This document shows positions 10,301-23,127 of a stretch of 64,000 nucleotides of DNA, one piece after another. This stretch comes from Tausonia pullulans. Lineage: Eukaryota > Basidiomycota > Tremellomycetes > Cystofilobasidiales > Mrakiaceae. The number at the start of each line of letters is the position of its first letter. Positions within the stretch are counted from its first letter, which is position 1. The position numbers were made by a program, and so were the translations under genes. The DNA is taken from positions 1,488,001 through 1,552,000 of the forward strand of contig OX637622.1 of NCBI GenBank assembly GCA_951802195.1, in the 5' to 3' direction. A model generated the notes under the pieces. That model did not search any database, was not told the DNA's origin, and saw only the letters and a list, made by a program, of their open reading frames with translations.

Positions 10301-11789
10301 TGTTTGCAATGACTGGTTTCTCTGTCAGTTCTGTTGCGCACTCGAACAACCTGGTGCCAGACTGAAATTTTCTTCTATCCACCTATCTTCAGCCGAGTCT
10401 CACCAACGTCGTTTCTCAAATCACTACCGGGTATCTCTTTCCTGGCATGCCCATCCCTGGAATGGTGAGGCGCAGCTTTTCAATCTTTTCACTTTTGTAC
10501 CTTTTCTGACTTCTAGTAACGTTGATCCTGGCTGCATAGATTTCTAAGGGTGTCTCGGTCCAGACACTACTCATGAGCACACGCTTCAGCCAGGTAGGAG
10601 CGCCAGATGCTGGTCTTCTCCCGTGCCTGAATGTCTGTTGAGCTGCTCTTCCTGGTTCGCAGAATATGAAGTTGGGCCACTACATAAAGATTTCGCCTCG
10701 TCACACGTTCCTTAGTTTGTGTTCTCTCCAATTCGGCTGACTTTTCCAGCTCTAACCGCTGCTGTTCTCGAACACACAGTCCAAGTCGTTGGCACATCGG
10801 TCATGTGTCTCTCACAGGCCGGTGTCAAGGTCCTGCTCTTTAAATCTCAGACAATATGTACTCCGGACGATCCCAAACAACTCACTTGCCCGACCCTCAA
10901 CACTTTCTTCACCGCCTCTGTCCTCTGGTTGGTCGTATATGCTCTTCATCTTCTTGACTACGTCCTCACTGCCCTGTTTTTCTCTAGGAGTCTTATCGGA
11001 CCTGAACGTCAATGGGGACCTTTGGCGCTTTATCACCCAGCCCTGTGGGCTTTCCTCATCGGCGCATTCCTTCCGGTCGCCAGCTGGCTTCTCATGAAGA
11101 AGGTTTGTTCCGTCCGGCATCGTCCTACGGAGAAGTTCTGACAGGCTGTTCCGAACAGTATCCGCGCAGTTGGACACGGAAGATCAACTTTATCATCATC
11201 CTTTGTGGCAGCTCATATCTTCCAGGGACACCAGCCCTAGTATACACGTCTTTCTTTCTTGTCGGGTTCATCACTCGTGCGTGAATCATTCCTTGCAACT
11301 CGTTCCTCGCGTGCTATTGACACAGCCGTACCGCGCAGAATACGTTCTCCGCCGGAAGTACTTCGACACCTGGTCTAAGGTGAGACTGCCATCTTCATTT
11401 TCAGCTAGCTATGCTCCCTCTAACTTCAATGTCTTCGACTATTGTAGTACAACTATGTTGGTAGTGCCGCACTTGATGCAGGAACGTGTCTCAGCATCAT
11501 CTTCATCTTCGTCACCCTGGTCTTGCCCAAGTCTGGTACAATCTTCCTGGACTGGATTGGCAACACCATCAATGACAAGAGTGAGCGCGCCTCTCTTGCC
11601 TTTCTATCGTCTGGCACTGACTTTGACTTTTCTAACTAGCTCTCGACTTCAAAGGAAATGAAACTTTCCGCCCTGTTCCGGAGACTGGTTTCGGACCCAG
11701 CTCTGTGCGTATGACGTCCATATTCGCTCTTTGTCGCCGACTCACTGACCTTCTTTTCCATTCGCCCGTCCTCGCAGTGGCCAACTTAA
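7338..11789 (+). CDS. OPT-family oligopeptide transporter
   Basis: Multi-pass proton-coupled importer of small peptides (OPT family, as in Opt1/Isp4), at plasma membrane or endomembranes. The family signature SPYxEVRxxVxxxDD is present as SPYIEVRVSVSNIDD (~8375-8425). The second signature is NPGPFSIKEH (~8785-8815). Later exons give typical OPT segments: NILSFDWSVISGFASPLMIPWW, NYSPLYLSGSFVAMYF, a Trp-rich WYGVLF helix, GYLFPGMPIPGM, GPERQWGPLALYHPALW and KYNYVGSAALDAGT. More than ten short introns were read. The first ~310 residues are a Ser/Thr/Pro-rich, acidic cytosolic extension with no membrane segment, longer than the family core needs. The last exon is short (WPT then TAA at 11787-11789), so the 3' end is the least certain part. 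It starts 1.04 kb downstream of the repeat-peptide precursor, on the same strand. Confidence 0.88.
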
Positions 11790-12511
11790 GGAGACTTGGC
11801 TTCCCTTGCGATAACCTTTTTCTCAGGTATTCTAAACCCTTGGCCTCAACGAGGCTCTCTCTCAAGTATGGACGATCTTCTCGACTGCGGGACATCTTAA
11901 TCTCCCCAATCTGCCTTTCGCCCTTCTTCCTTGTCTTTTTTCATTTCCTCCCTCTTTATTTTCCTCTTCCTCCCTCCTTCCCTCACCATATATAGCTTGG
12001 TCTCTTTTCTACTGTCGTTTCGCCTCTCATCCCTTAGCTCAGTCTGTTCGTCCGTTCCATTCATTCTCTTGCCTCGTTTCGTCTCGTCCCTGTTTCAGTT
12101 CTTGTCCCTATCGTGTCCTGCCTCTTTAAAATTACACCCCTCGAACGTCGGTGCCTCGTGTCCTTTGGCCACTATGTCGTCGTTCTCCTTGTGTCCTGGA
12201 TTGCCGTCACACGCGCTTGTTTGGACGACGAGTCGTACCGGCTGGGGTCTCCTGTTAGTTTCTTTCTGGCTTGTCTTTCCTTTCATTGCGATATGGTTAT
12301 CGGTTTCTTCTTTGCGTTGCTCTGAAAGGTCGATCGCTTGCTCCACCTCGGGGAGGAACAGGGCACAAGCGAAATAATGAAAAAGAGCCACGTCAGCGCG
12401 CCTGCTCGCCGAACTTGTACACTCGCCAACTCAAGACTCTTCTCTCGCCGTTGCGCTCGCTCCCTGTCTCTCGCGCCCGGTCGTAAGCAAGTCATCAAAT
12501 AAAAGGGACAT
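11790..12511. other. Convergent intergenic region
   Basis: Shared 3' flank of the OPT gene (+) and the Arf GEF (-). Mostly CT-rich sequence with no coding signal. AAATAAAAG at about 12497-12505 is AT-rich, but polyadenylation sites cannot be assigned by eye. Confidence 0.4.
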
Positions 12512-15500
12512 CTAAGCCAAAGGCTCCCTCGGAGTCTGCCCCTCCTCCCTCTCAACGACGACGGGCGCTACAGCGGCAGCCACCTCCTCAGGCGCGGAGG
12601 GCGTCGGCTCCGGGGGGAAAAGACCCTCGAGGAACGTCGGGAGAAAGCGTTCGATCCGGGTGAACGTCGCTGACCAGAAGCGAAGCTGCTCTTCGGTTCG
12701 GGGGTCGGGCGTGATGGGAGGGAGGAGGATGGAGGTTGAGTGAAGGACGAGGAGAAGGTCTGGAATTGGAGTTGGGGGGGAGGGGAGGAAGGAAGAATCA
12801 ACATCGAGGGATAACGGGAAAGAGGGAGCCGGGAGAATGCACTCTTGAGAGACTCCGGGACGGCTTCGTACTGAAGCGAGCGTGACAGGAAAGGAGAACG
12901 ATAAGTCTCGGCGCAAAGAGGAGATATATTAGACAGCCCTGGACTCACCAGCTGATCCGGCTTGCCACTGTTCATCAGTCGATCGAGACAGTCGACGATG
13001 GCCATCCAGAGCTCCATGACCTCGTCACCCGACGTCTTGTCGCTCAAGTAGACCAAGAAGACGCGGCACGTGAGCGCGCATGCCCTCAGCCGGGTCTCCT
13101 CCATGCCCTGAGGGTCGAGGAGGAAGGTCTGGGGTCGGAGGAGCTCGTCGATAGTCGGGAAGAGGACGGCGTCGAAGACGAGGCAAAGGGATTCGGACGG
13201 GATAGGCGTAGGGCCAGGGAGGGACCGCTGAAGGTGCAAGAGGGCCCGCTGGCGGATGTCGCGCGAGGCGCTCGAGAGCTGAGCGCCGAGCGCGCGGAGA
13301 GGTGGCAGCCAGTAGAGACGCGAGACTGGAAAAGGCGAGTGGATATGCCATGTCAGTCCTGAGTGAACAAGAAGAACGTTTAGCCAGCAATGCTCGACGG
13401 ACCCTCAGCGGGAGAAAGAGGAGAGGCGGCCTGGATAGCAGCCGCGGGCGTCCGGAGCTCGTAAAGAGCATCGAGCGCTCGGAGAGCGCGCTCCACGGCA
13501 GGCTCCCTGTGAAAATGAATCAAGCAGAAGCACGCGTCAGTCCTTGTCGTTGTGAGATCAGTCTGAAACCAGTGGCCAACTCACAGAGCTTCGGTCCCAG
13601 TGCTGCTCGTCTTGCGACCCCTCTGCTGCCTCGCGGCCGTCGACACCCCACCGTAGCCAGCGAAGTCCCCAAGGATTGCGACAATGCCCGCGAAGTTATC
13701 GGCGGTGAGCCCACGACCGAGCTCGCCAGCAAGGATACGCTCGATAAGCGCAAGGGCGACCTTAGAAGCTTCCGGGTGCGAGATGGCGGCTCGGACGAGG
13801 ACAAGGACTAGGCTCCACTCGGTCTGGGATTTAATGAGCCCGGAATCCTGCTCAAGGATCCAGGCGACACCGCCCATGAGCTGCTCCGAGACGGACTGGA
13901 TGACGGGAGGCGGGAGACTTCGGAGAAGGTCGAGCGCGACATATAGCTGGTCTCTCAGCGAGGGCTATGGAGGCACAAAAAGTTCAACAGAGGGACGATA
14001 GATGACCTAAGGGAGAAATAGAGCGACTGACCTCGGTCGAGATGACAACACAGAGGCGAAGGAGACCGACGACAGCGCGCTCGATGAGGAGGATGCTGAA
14101 CGAACCCGCCGAGGAGAGGAGAAGCGAGAGATGCTCAAAGACGATAGGCCTGCGTACCGCATGAGACAGTTAGAATGCAAATCTCGCTCGAACGAGAGAG
14201 CAAGAGGAACTGACCATGTCTCAGTGACGTGCTCCTTCGCCCGGCTCGCGATACTGACGAGCATCTCGAGGAGGAATACTGATGCCGGGTCGTAAAGCAG
14301 GACGACTTCGCGGCTGTTTCCACTCGGAGCTGGCGAATCCCGCCCGGCGGTGCCATTGCGGCCGCTGGGCTGGCGCTGGTGCGGCGACTCGCGTGGTGCC
14401 GACACGCGGGCGTCGGCGAGGTCTTTGAGGGCGCGAACGGCGGAGAGAAGGGAGTCGAGATCGAGGCCGCTGGAAGAAAGTAAACTCGATCAGATCAAGG
14501 TGTAGAGATAGGGAGGGCAATTGAAAAGCTCCTTGACGTACACCACTTGGCTATAAAGCTCCTCAAACCGGCACGAGCCGAGGCAGTCGACGGTCGAGAG
14601 CGTCGCCTCGATCTCGTCGTCGGTGCATTTTGGAACGTTGCTCAGTTGATCCGTGCTCGAGCCGTATGGGCTGAGGAGGTACGACGATAGTGTCGAGAGG
14701 AGCCCCGAGTCTGATCGACGGGTCGAGTCCTCCCGGGTGTTGGCGGGCGGGGCGACCTGGAGCGGGATCGTCGAGGTTCCACCGAGGAAGTCCTCCGTCT
14801 GGAGCATCGCCTGCGGGAGGAGCGAGTGCAAGAAGAGCGTCTGGTACATCTCAAAGATCTGAGACCATCCTTCGCGAATTGAATCGCCGTTGCCGTTGGC
14901 GATGGTGAAAAGGACGACAGCGGCGAGCTGGCTCTTAAAGTTGAGGCCGAACCGGACGGAGAGCGCCGAGACAGTGAGCGCCTGACCCTCGACCTCAACC
15001 ACGGGATTGTTAAGCGAGGAGCGTGAGGGATCCCGGTCATCGAGCAGTCCAGTAGCTAGAGGGCGCGAGGTCAGTACAAAACGTCTTAAAAGAGCGCTAG
15101 AGCCGGGGGACGGACTTTGGGAGAGCGCCATGACGATGTGGTCAAAGACCTCCGGGAGCTTGAACCGGCCGGCGAGAGTTGCGCACTGCCGGAAACCCGT
15201 GATGGCGCGCTGGATGGCGTAGTCCTCGTTGAACGAGGTAAATCTGAGAGAGGAGCCAACCAGTTAACGCCGCTCCAAATGGGCGAGAGAGGCAACTCAC
15301 GCGTAGGCGATCGCCGAGACGACCTGCTTCGAGACGACGGCAAACATGTCCTTGTCGAACGCGTTTGTGTCGCAAACGAGCATCGGTCCAGCCTTGGGAG
15401 CGCGAGCGAGAAGCTCTTTCCAGGCATAGTCGAAGCCGAATTGGCCCGTGTGCTCCTCAGGCAGGATAATCTCCCGGCGCTTGATTGAGTCATAGATGTT

Positions 15501-18379
15501 TTGGAGAAAAGAGTCGGAGAAGTCGGCGTTGTCATTGACGCCCCGGAGGTTGCGGCGATAGTCCTCGAATGTCATCCTGCGGGCGCGGTTCTGCGGGTTG
15601 TAAAGATCCGTGTTGAGCATAATGATGGAGTATGCGAGGACGTAGACGGCATCCTGCGTCTTGATCTCGGCGGGGCCCGAGGCAAAGTAGATCTCGGCAA
15701 ACGTCTCGGTGATCTGCGAGATCTGCTGCGACTCTCCAGGGAGGCGGAAAGCCTCGAGGAGATCGCGCATCGCCTCGGCGACGGGTTGCTGCGCGGAGCG
15801 GCCGAAGAAGTATCAGTCACGATCAACCTGGCGTTGCCCCGTCCTCCCACTCACATCCTTGAAGTGGAACATTTTCATGAACGCCGTCAAAATCTCAGCG
15901 TTTGCCGGCCGACTGAGGTAGTCGCCGAGGAGCCGCTTGTCGAGCTTCGGGCTTGTCCTCAGCATCCGCGCGATCGCCTCGCTCCTCTCTGGCCCCGGCT
16001 CTGAAGGGAGTAGACCATGCTCCTCGAGATAAGCGAGTCCAAGCTTGGGCTTCTGGTTGAAGTGCGCCGCTCCCGCCAGAAGGATTCGCTTCCGCTCCTT
16101 GGTGACGGCTAGCGCGTTGGGTGAAGGGTGCGTCGAGGGCCACGCGGGCGAGAGGGAGGGCTTCTCAATACGCTCGGCCATGCTGTTGACTGAGGCGAGG
16201 AGGATGTGCAGGCAGATGGCCTGGGCGTCCGTCTGACCATCGATGTGTTGGCCATTACTGGGCCCTCCCGGTTGGTGCGGGTAGACGCTCTTAGGGAGGA
16301 GAAGCAGGTCAGGCAGTCAGTCCATCAGTCCTCTTCTCTCTCCGTGCACCACTGATCGCGCCGTCCAAGACTCACCCGCGTCAAGAACTCGACGGTCCGC
16401 TCAAAGAGATCCTCGCGCTCCATATCGCAGTCATAGTTCGCCCACAAATCCGCGAGGAAAGTCGGTCCACGAGCAAGGTGAGCAAGCGCCTCGAGCAAGA
16501 GATCGCGCGTCTCAGCGGGGGGACCAGCACCGACGAGAGCAAGCGCATGCCTCGAAAGCGAGGGCTCAACGTCACCTCCTCCTGCTCCTCCTCCCGGAGC
16601 AGAGCTCGATGAGCTGCCCGGGGCGGCCGAGGACCCCTTACGTGAAGGGCGAAGCGCGCTCGGCGGAGGAGTGAGCCGATCGATGAGGTAGATAAGAAAG
16701 AGTTCGAGCTGCGGCTTAAGTTGCTCGCGCATCGTGGCAAACAGCGTCGAAACCGTTCGGAGACTTGACGCGAGCAGGTTGGGCGAATCGGATCGAGTGA
16801 GCTGGAAGAGGTATTTGCATCCCTCGTCTGAAAGGAGCGCCCGCATCTCGCCCCACTTGCCGACGTGGGTGCCAGCGACCTCGAGGGCGCAGTTGAGGAT
16901 ACCGAGCGCGGCAAGCCGCATCGAGTCGGTGTGCTGCTGATCCGAGGGGTTCAGGAGTGTGATAAGGACGCGAATAAGCTCGGTCGCCGTCGGGCCACCA
17001 TAAGGGGTGAAGGGAGGCGGCGAGGAGGGAGGGGGGAGAGCAGCCGTCTCAGCATCGGCATCATTGGTCTTGGGCTCTTGAGGTGTGAGTAAACGAACGC
17101 CTGTCAGTAACCATCAATGATGAGGGAGATGAAGATGCACACGAACCCTTCTCCCCTTCAATAGCCTCGAGCTGTTTCTCCTCAGCCTTGGGTGTCTCGC
17201 TTTCGACACCGCCGAGAGTTACACCCGCTGGGTCCATATGCGCGACGGCAGGCTCGGTCGCGTCGAGCGCTGCGGTAGCCGGCTCCTCCGGCGGCGGCTT
17301 GAGTGTCTTAAGGTGATTGAAGACGGTGCGGACCATGGCCTGGACGGTCGTCTCAGCCGTGCGGCGGAGGAGCTCTGGAGAGCGAGAGAAAGGAGGGTGT
17401 CATTGGTCAGAAGATGGCCAGTCGCAAGGGCGCGTCGCACGTCAGGAAGGAACGCGGCTCACCACTAAGCCGCATCTGGCAGCACATGCCAAGACCCGTT
17501 TCAAGCATCTCGCAGACTTCCTTGTCGCCGAGAAAGACGGAACCTGCGCCTCCTCCGCCGTAGCGGTCGACGACGACGCCGATGACACCGAGCATCTTAA
17601 GAAGGACAACCTCGTCGCCCTGCGAGTCGCTCGCCTCGAACTTGCACGATGTCACGGCCGACGAGATTTCGGAGAGTGCGCTGATGAGATCCTGCGATGA
17701 CTGCTCATCGATTGAGGAGGCGGGAGGGAAGATTTGGAGCAGCGAAAGGAGGGCGGTGAGAGCGTGCGAGGTGATGGGGCCCGTAGTCAAGGGCGACCGG
17801 ATGAGGGAGAGGAATGGCGCGACGAGGATCGCCAGCGGGGGCAGGTCTATCGTGACGAGGTCCGGGGGAAGAGAGAAGAAGGTGGAGAATCGATATGGAA
17901 ACCTCAGCCAGAGAGACAGACGAGCGGCGAGACATAGGCTGGAAGAGAAGGAAGCCACACGGCGAGACACGACGACACGCACCCTCAGACTCTTGGACCC
18001 GACGCCGCAGCTCGACGAAGCCGGCCATGAGCTCCTCCTGGCCGAGGACGCGGGCACGGTCGCTGCCTGGCGGGCCGTACTCGTTTGCAGAACGGTCAAG
18101 GAGGGAGGTGCGTGAGTGATGGCTCGAGTGGGCAGCGGAAGTGTAGGCTGAGGCGTTGGCCCAGCGCGAGTTCTTGCGCATGGCGGCGGTGACCTGAATG
18201 ATGGAGGCAAGCACGAGGTGGCTCGTCGGGAGGTCCATCGTGCTCGTGGGGGTGTGAGACGCTGGGGGCATGGCTGGCAGGCCCTCGGGGGCAGGGAGGT
18301 AAGGTGGTGGTTGGGGAGTGCAAGCGGGGCGAGGCGCGTTTGGGCTGACACGTCGTCTCAGCGGCGCGTCCTCGGCCAT
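12512..18379 (-). CDS. GEA1: Arf guanine nucleotide exchange factor, Gea1/Gea2/GBF1 type
   Basis: Large Sec7-domain GEF that loads Arf1 with GTP at the Golgi, driving COPI coat recruitment. The Sec7 domain lies at about 16110-15300. It shows the KPKLGLAYLEEHGLL start, the catalytic-finger motif FRLPGESQQI with its invariant Glu, and the VLAYSIIMLNTDLYNPQN helix. The N-terminal DCB-like region begins HLVLASIIQVTAAMRKNSRWAN (~18225), matching the NARW block of GBF1. HUS/HDS-type helical stretches follow on both sides, and the C-terminus is Ser/Pro-rich. I estimate 1,500-1,600 residues, near the family's usual size. The start is the ATG at 18379 (MAEDAPLRRR); the methionine at 18232 just before HLVLAS is an alternative. 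It has many short introns. Confidence 0.88.
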
Positions 18380-20339
18380 TCGGCTTGTCGTCAAAGCGGC
18401 GGCATCTCGACTCGCTGCTCACTGTCGCCAGGCGCGGGGCCTTTGGTCGCTTACAACATGACACCTAGGGCCAGGTCTGGGCTTGGACTGTGAGCCGCTG
18501 GGCCGTCGATCTTCGTTAACGAGACTTGGACGCGTGCGACGTCGCATACGAGAGCTTGGCCTCTGTCATCCTCCCAACGGCAGTCCTCTTCGAGCCGCTC
18601 CCTCCTGACCGGGGTCCATCTTCGCTCCATGTTCCATTATTCGCGTCCACTGTTGTCAGCCACCAGGGGCGGCCTCTCTTCAACGTTCAACACCCCCCAC
18701 CTGCAGACCCTTTGAAACCGCGGCCATTGGCGTTCGCTCCGTCCTGAATCCTACGCTGTATCGTCCCTATTCCGAGATGTTCCGGTTTCATCTGAAGAGA
18801 ATAATGGATCCGTGACTGCCTCCCTCTCCTGAACTCAAGGCCAACCAACTGGCTTTCTCGCTTCGTTTCGCCTCGCCATTCGGCGCTTCCCTCGTCTGCT
18901 CAGTCCTCCTCCCCCGCGCCGGCGGACCACTTCCACCTCTGAGCTCTCTCAGGGCCATCTCCAGATGTAAGCATCAGAAGATACTCCTAAATTCGCAGCA
19001 TACAGGAATACGCGTTTTGATTCTTTTGTGATTGCTTCTTGTCGGCATTGTCCTGCTCCAGCATCGACATCAGTGCTTCGAGTTCATGCCACCCGCATCC
19101 GTTCGGTGTTGGCGAACTCCCGTTTCTCATCTTTCTCGGCGAAGATCTGGCGGAAATTCTACTCGGTTCCATAAATTACGGATCCTGTGCGTTTCTAGGC
19201 CGCTACTTTCGAAGTACACAACATTTCTGTCAGTTGTTCGTGTTCGAGGAACATGATGACGATGCCTCGGTGTGACCGTGCGGGTGTCGCGCGACACGAT
19301 CCGCAACATTGAGTTGGTCTGCAGGCTGCTCTGGGGTGTGAGTATTTTAGTTGATTGTCTGGTTTCTCCTCAAATTATTGCTGACCAAATGCAGCAGAGA
19401 AAGCGCCTGCCACGTTCTATCCCGCGGTCTTACTCCGAGACCAAATCTTTCCAGGCCTTGGCTCGTCGTCAATCTCTCTTCGGGCAGGCCATCATCAAGA
19501 ACGCCTCTCAATGCTCGGTTTTTAGTGTTCTTCCAAGTCTTCATCCTCCAGTTATCGTTGCTTTCAAGTCGGAAGCGACGCTGAAAGCGCCCCGTCGTAC
19601 CTGCTCAGTGCAATGGCGATCCGTGCCCCTCCCGCCTCCCAATGAGGCTGGGAGATCTTGCTATGAATGACGACGACTTTCTCGCGGTTGTGTGCGCCTT
19701 CCGAAACCTCTCTCCATCCTTCATCACATCAGCATCACCGTTCGCCGCGAACTGGACAAGATACCCCTAATGGTATTGCAGCTTCTCGAGCTGCTTCATC
19801 TTCTTCTACCGGAGTACACTGCGAGCCTGCTGGTCGCTGACGATCAACACGGCTACGTCCAATCCAACGCAATCCTCTGAGCCCTCATCGCTGAAATTCG
19901 CCCGAAGCCCTGCTCAGTAATCGCGCGTATTTTGGGGGATATCGTCCCGTTTGACGTCCGCTACTCGCGCATGGCTCGCAGCAGTCGCTTGGGGGACCAC
20001 TCCAGCGGCCCATCGCAGCTTGAGTTTTCAACTTCGCGCACCGGAATTGATGTCATGCAGCCGGCCGACTCGTTTGGAATGTTTCCCCCCGATCGCGTGA
20101 GCTCAATTTGGATACGAGTACACATTATAAGGCGAAAAAAATACCTCGTTTGTCTAAAATGACAATCCTGCATGGTTTGCCTCAGGGAGGGAGTGGACTA
20201 AGGTCCGGGCGCATCTTGGCTCTCGTGCTCGTCGACTCTTTGCCCACGAGTCATTCTTTGAACGGCCACACGCCTTTCTCCTTGGCTCTAGCTCGGCAAC
20301 GCTCTATCCCGTTGCTCCGCCAGCCTCCTTGGATCATCC
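18380..20339. other. Unassigned interval with splice-like signals
   Basis: The region upstream of the Arf GEF start and of the carrier-like gene at 20340. From about 19060 to 20160 the plus strand has short frames with some protein-like character, such as HPFGVGELPFLIFLGEDLAE near 19100. It also has a well-formed intron-like element (GTGAGT at ~19338, CTGAC, then CAG at ~19396). I could not chain these into one gene or recognise a family. It may be a decayed gene or a fast-evolving one. Confidence 0.35.
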
Positions 20340-22418
20340 ATGCCCGCCGGCGGCGCGAACGTGGCGGACGACGCTGGAGGCAACAAGAACGCGTCAAGCC
20401 AGTCGTCGACTCCCACTCGTGTTCTCATCGTCGCCAAAAGCCCCAGAGATGTCACTTCTCACCTCAACGATTCATCGTCTGAGTCTGCTCTGGCTCTCTC
20501 CGGATCGGCAAGCTTATCAACGGCTGCTCCAGCGACGGCACCGACGACGCCAGCGTCCACCTTTCTTGCTTCCTTCTCTCGGTGAGCTGTGCTTTTGTTG
20601 GCCCAATCTCCCTCAGTCCGTTACTAAGTCGATACATCTTCAGAACCATCCTCTTCCTCGTCGGGATGATGCTCAAGCGGCCAGCGCGCCTCTTCCGCCC
20701 ATCCAAGGTGTCTTCAACCGCCTTTCTAAGCGCGCTCGCCCAGCGCGATGGTCGAAGCCTGACGCCAGGTGGACTGCTGGGCCTCGTCAGGGAGTACGGG
20801 GTACGTTGATAGTTGCTATCTCCTCAAAGATACGCTGTGTTGTTCGCTTTGATGCCAACAAGCTGACGACTTCGAACTCGAATGCACGACGCGCCGCTAC
20901 GACGCGTCGACTCCTCCAACCTTCCCTTTTTGCCTTGCTTCCAGCCCTGGTCCCTGGTCCTCCCGCTCGTCCCACCACTCGTGCTCAATACAGCACTCAC
21001 CACCCTCTTGTTTACAACACATTCGCTCCTCTCCTCCCTCTTCACTCACCAAGTCGCCTTTTTCGCCCCTCCTCCCCCTTCCCCTGACCTCCCAGACCAC
21101 CATCACCATCAGTCGGCGCACCCAACCCTACTAGCTGCGGTCGCTGGTGCCGGAGCGGGGGTCGCTCAGTCGACGCTCGCTCTCCCCATTGAAAAACTTG
21201 TTCGAAGTCTTTCCCGCGTCATCTCGGGGAAGCCCGCGAGCGGCGCCACAGCGACCTCGCCGCCGTTGACGTCCAAAGGCTCATCGTCGTCGTCGTCATC
21301 CTTAAACTCCAAGACCGGAGCTCATAGCACCACCTCCACCCCCCGGCTGGCAGGCAGTGCCAAGGCTCGGAGGGACACCCTTGCGTGGCTCAAGGAACTC
21401 CGTGGCTCTGGCATGGGTCTTTCCTCGTACTCAATGTCAGCGTCGGGTGCGGGAGGAGGATCTAGCTCGAGTGGCTGGGGGAAGCTCGGGAAGCTCGGGT
21501 TTGAAGGCTGGCGGTGGGGTGCTGCGAAGGACGGTGTTGGTTCGTACTCTCTTCTTTCTCAGTTGCGCCGGATCATGCATTGATCTGTCGACCCTTCGCC
21601 CTCTTATCTCAGGCTACGCCCTCTTTTTTGCTACCTTCGATGCCTCGCGGAGACTTGCCCTTCGAGTCCGACGAGCACTCGAAGACCATGCCTTATCCAC
21701 CTCATCCGCGACCCTCGCCTGGACAGCCACCGCGAGCGCTCCGCGTGCCGCCGCGTGGTTCGGGCTAGAGTCCCTTGGCGACGACGGGGAGGACGACAAG
21801 GAAGGTGGCTTGGGTATGCGAGGTACCCGGCTCGCGAGGACAGGGCAGGCGATTATTCTTATCTTGGGAGGATGTCTAGCTGGCACGCTGTGCGTACTCC
21901 CTGATCCTGTACCTCGCCTTTACACTTCCTCACTGACGCTCATCGCACCCAACTCTCAAAGCTTCGCTCTCTCCTCTCGCCCCTTCGACGCCGTCCTTCA
22001 CCTTCTGCGCTCCCCACACCACCTGTCTCCCTCGGCCTCCGCCCTCCCAGAAAACCGCCAGATCGCGAGGGGTTACATCCTCTCTCACCTCCGACATCCT
22101 CTCCACCCGGGGAGGCGGAATCCCAAGTACCGGACGGCGGCGCTTGGGACGGGGCCACTGCCAGCAGTTCCGGTCCGTCGGAATATCCTCCTCCCCCATG
22201 TACCGCGCTCCTCGCTGACCTCGGGGTTTGGAGAACAGCTCATCATCAAGACGTACAAGGCTCGAGGCCCAGTATACTTTTTCGGTCCCCAGGCAGGTGG
22301 AATGCATAAGATCGGCGGCGGAGGCTCCGTCTGGCGACGGGTCGGGTTCAAGTTGATCGGCGTCGCGCCGTGGTCGCTTGGGTTCCTGGCGTTTGCTTGG
22401 GCAGGTGGAGAACTTTGA
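20340..22418 (+). CDS. Mitochondrial-carrier-fold protein, divergent
   Basis: Predicted inner- or outer-membrane protein of the mitochondrial carrier superfamily; the substrate is unknown and it may not be a classical carrier. The carrier pattern is visible as three degenerate repeats: LLAAVAGAGAGVAQSTLALPIEK (AGxxAGxxQxxxxxPxE-like), GYALFFATFDASRR (the GYxxFFxTYE-like end of a repeat), and ILILGGCLAG followed by RPFDAVLHLLRS. The C-terminus RRVGFKLIGVAPWSLGFLAFAWAGGE fits the last odd-numbered helix. The N-terminal ~75 residues are Ser/Thr/Ala-rich, and a long low-complexity Ser/Gly insert sits between the second and third blocks. About four introns were read (for example 20582-20643, and one ending at 20942). 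The start ATG at 20340 is the first in frame. It ends in TGA just before 22419. Confidence 0.65.
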
Positions 22419-23127
22419 CCAGGAGAGAGTTTTGTAGATTGAGAGGCAACCTGCGTTTTAGAGGGGTATGTCTGCTTCGAGAAGCTAATCGGTCTGCCGC
22501 CCTGTGTGCTAACGGAGACTTTCATGCCCTCCTCCTCAGCGAGTCTAGTTAGAAAAAGCTGTATCTATAGTCATCGTGGTTGAGGTTCCCTCTTTATGTT
22601 ACGCAAAAAAGGAAGCTCTTGCTGCGCTGAACAAACTCGCAAACGGATTTATCTACAAGGGCAGCCGAGCAGCGCTCGTCTTCAGTGGGTGCTTTTCCAA
22701 GTGTGCGATTGTGGGAAGACTGCAACCATTCATGAGCGCCATTCTCGAAGAGGATACCGAGTTCTCCATGGTTACGTTGTCCTTGCACTCCGCGAGGTGG
22801 GAGAAGATCCCAGACAACGCAGCCCGAGCTGAAAGAGAACTCCAGGAGAAGCTAGACGATGGTCATCGTTGACTGAGGGAATGCTGGGAAGGAGCAAAAC
22901 CGACACACATTAAAAGTCCGAACCTGACGTCAACCGCCCGAGCTTTCCAATCCCAAATTCTGTGCAATAAAACAAGAGAGAAAGACGTCAGGATATGGGC
23001 GTGTTAGATCGGGATGATTGTCGGGCGTCAGGACATTCGCTCACGCCACCCTGGATCCGCCCTTATCGATTTCTCGAATCTCATCGGACAAACTCCAGGA
23101 GTGAGAATGTGCGGCGCGCGTTGTCAA
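22419..23127. other. Intergenic interval with one uninterpreted reading frame
   Basis: This is the 3' flank of the carrier-like gene and of the F-box gene (convergent). A plus-strand frame ending at 22872 has protein-like composition (ALNKLANGFIYKGSRAALVF...). It lacks a clear ATG, introns or a recognisable family. I treat it as unresolved. Confidence 0.3.
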
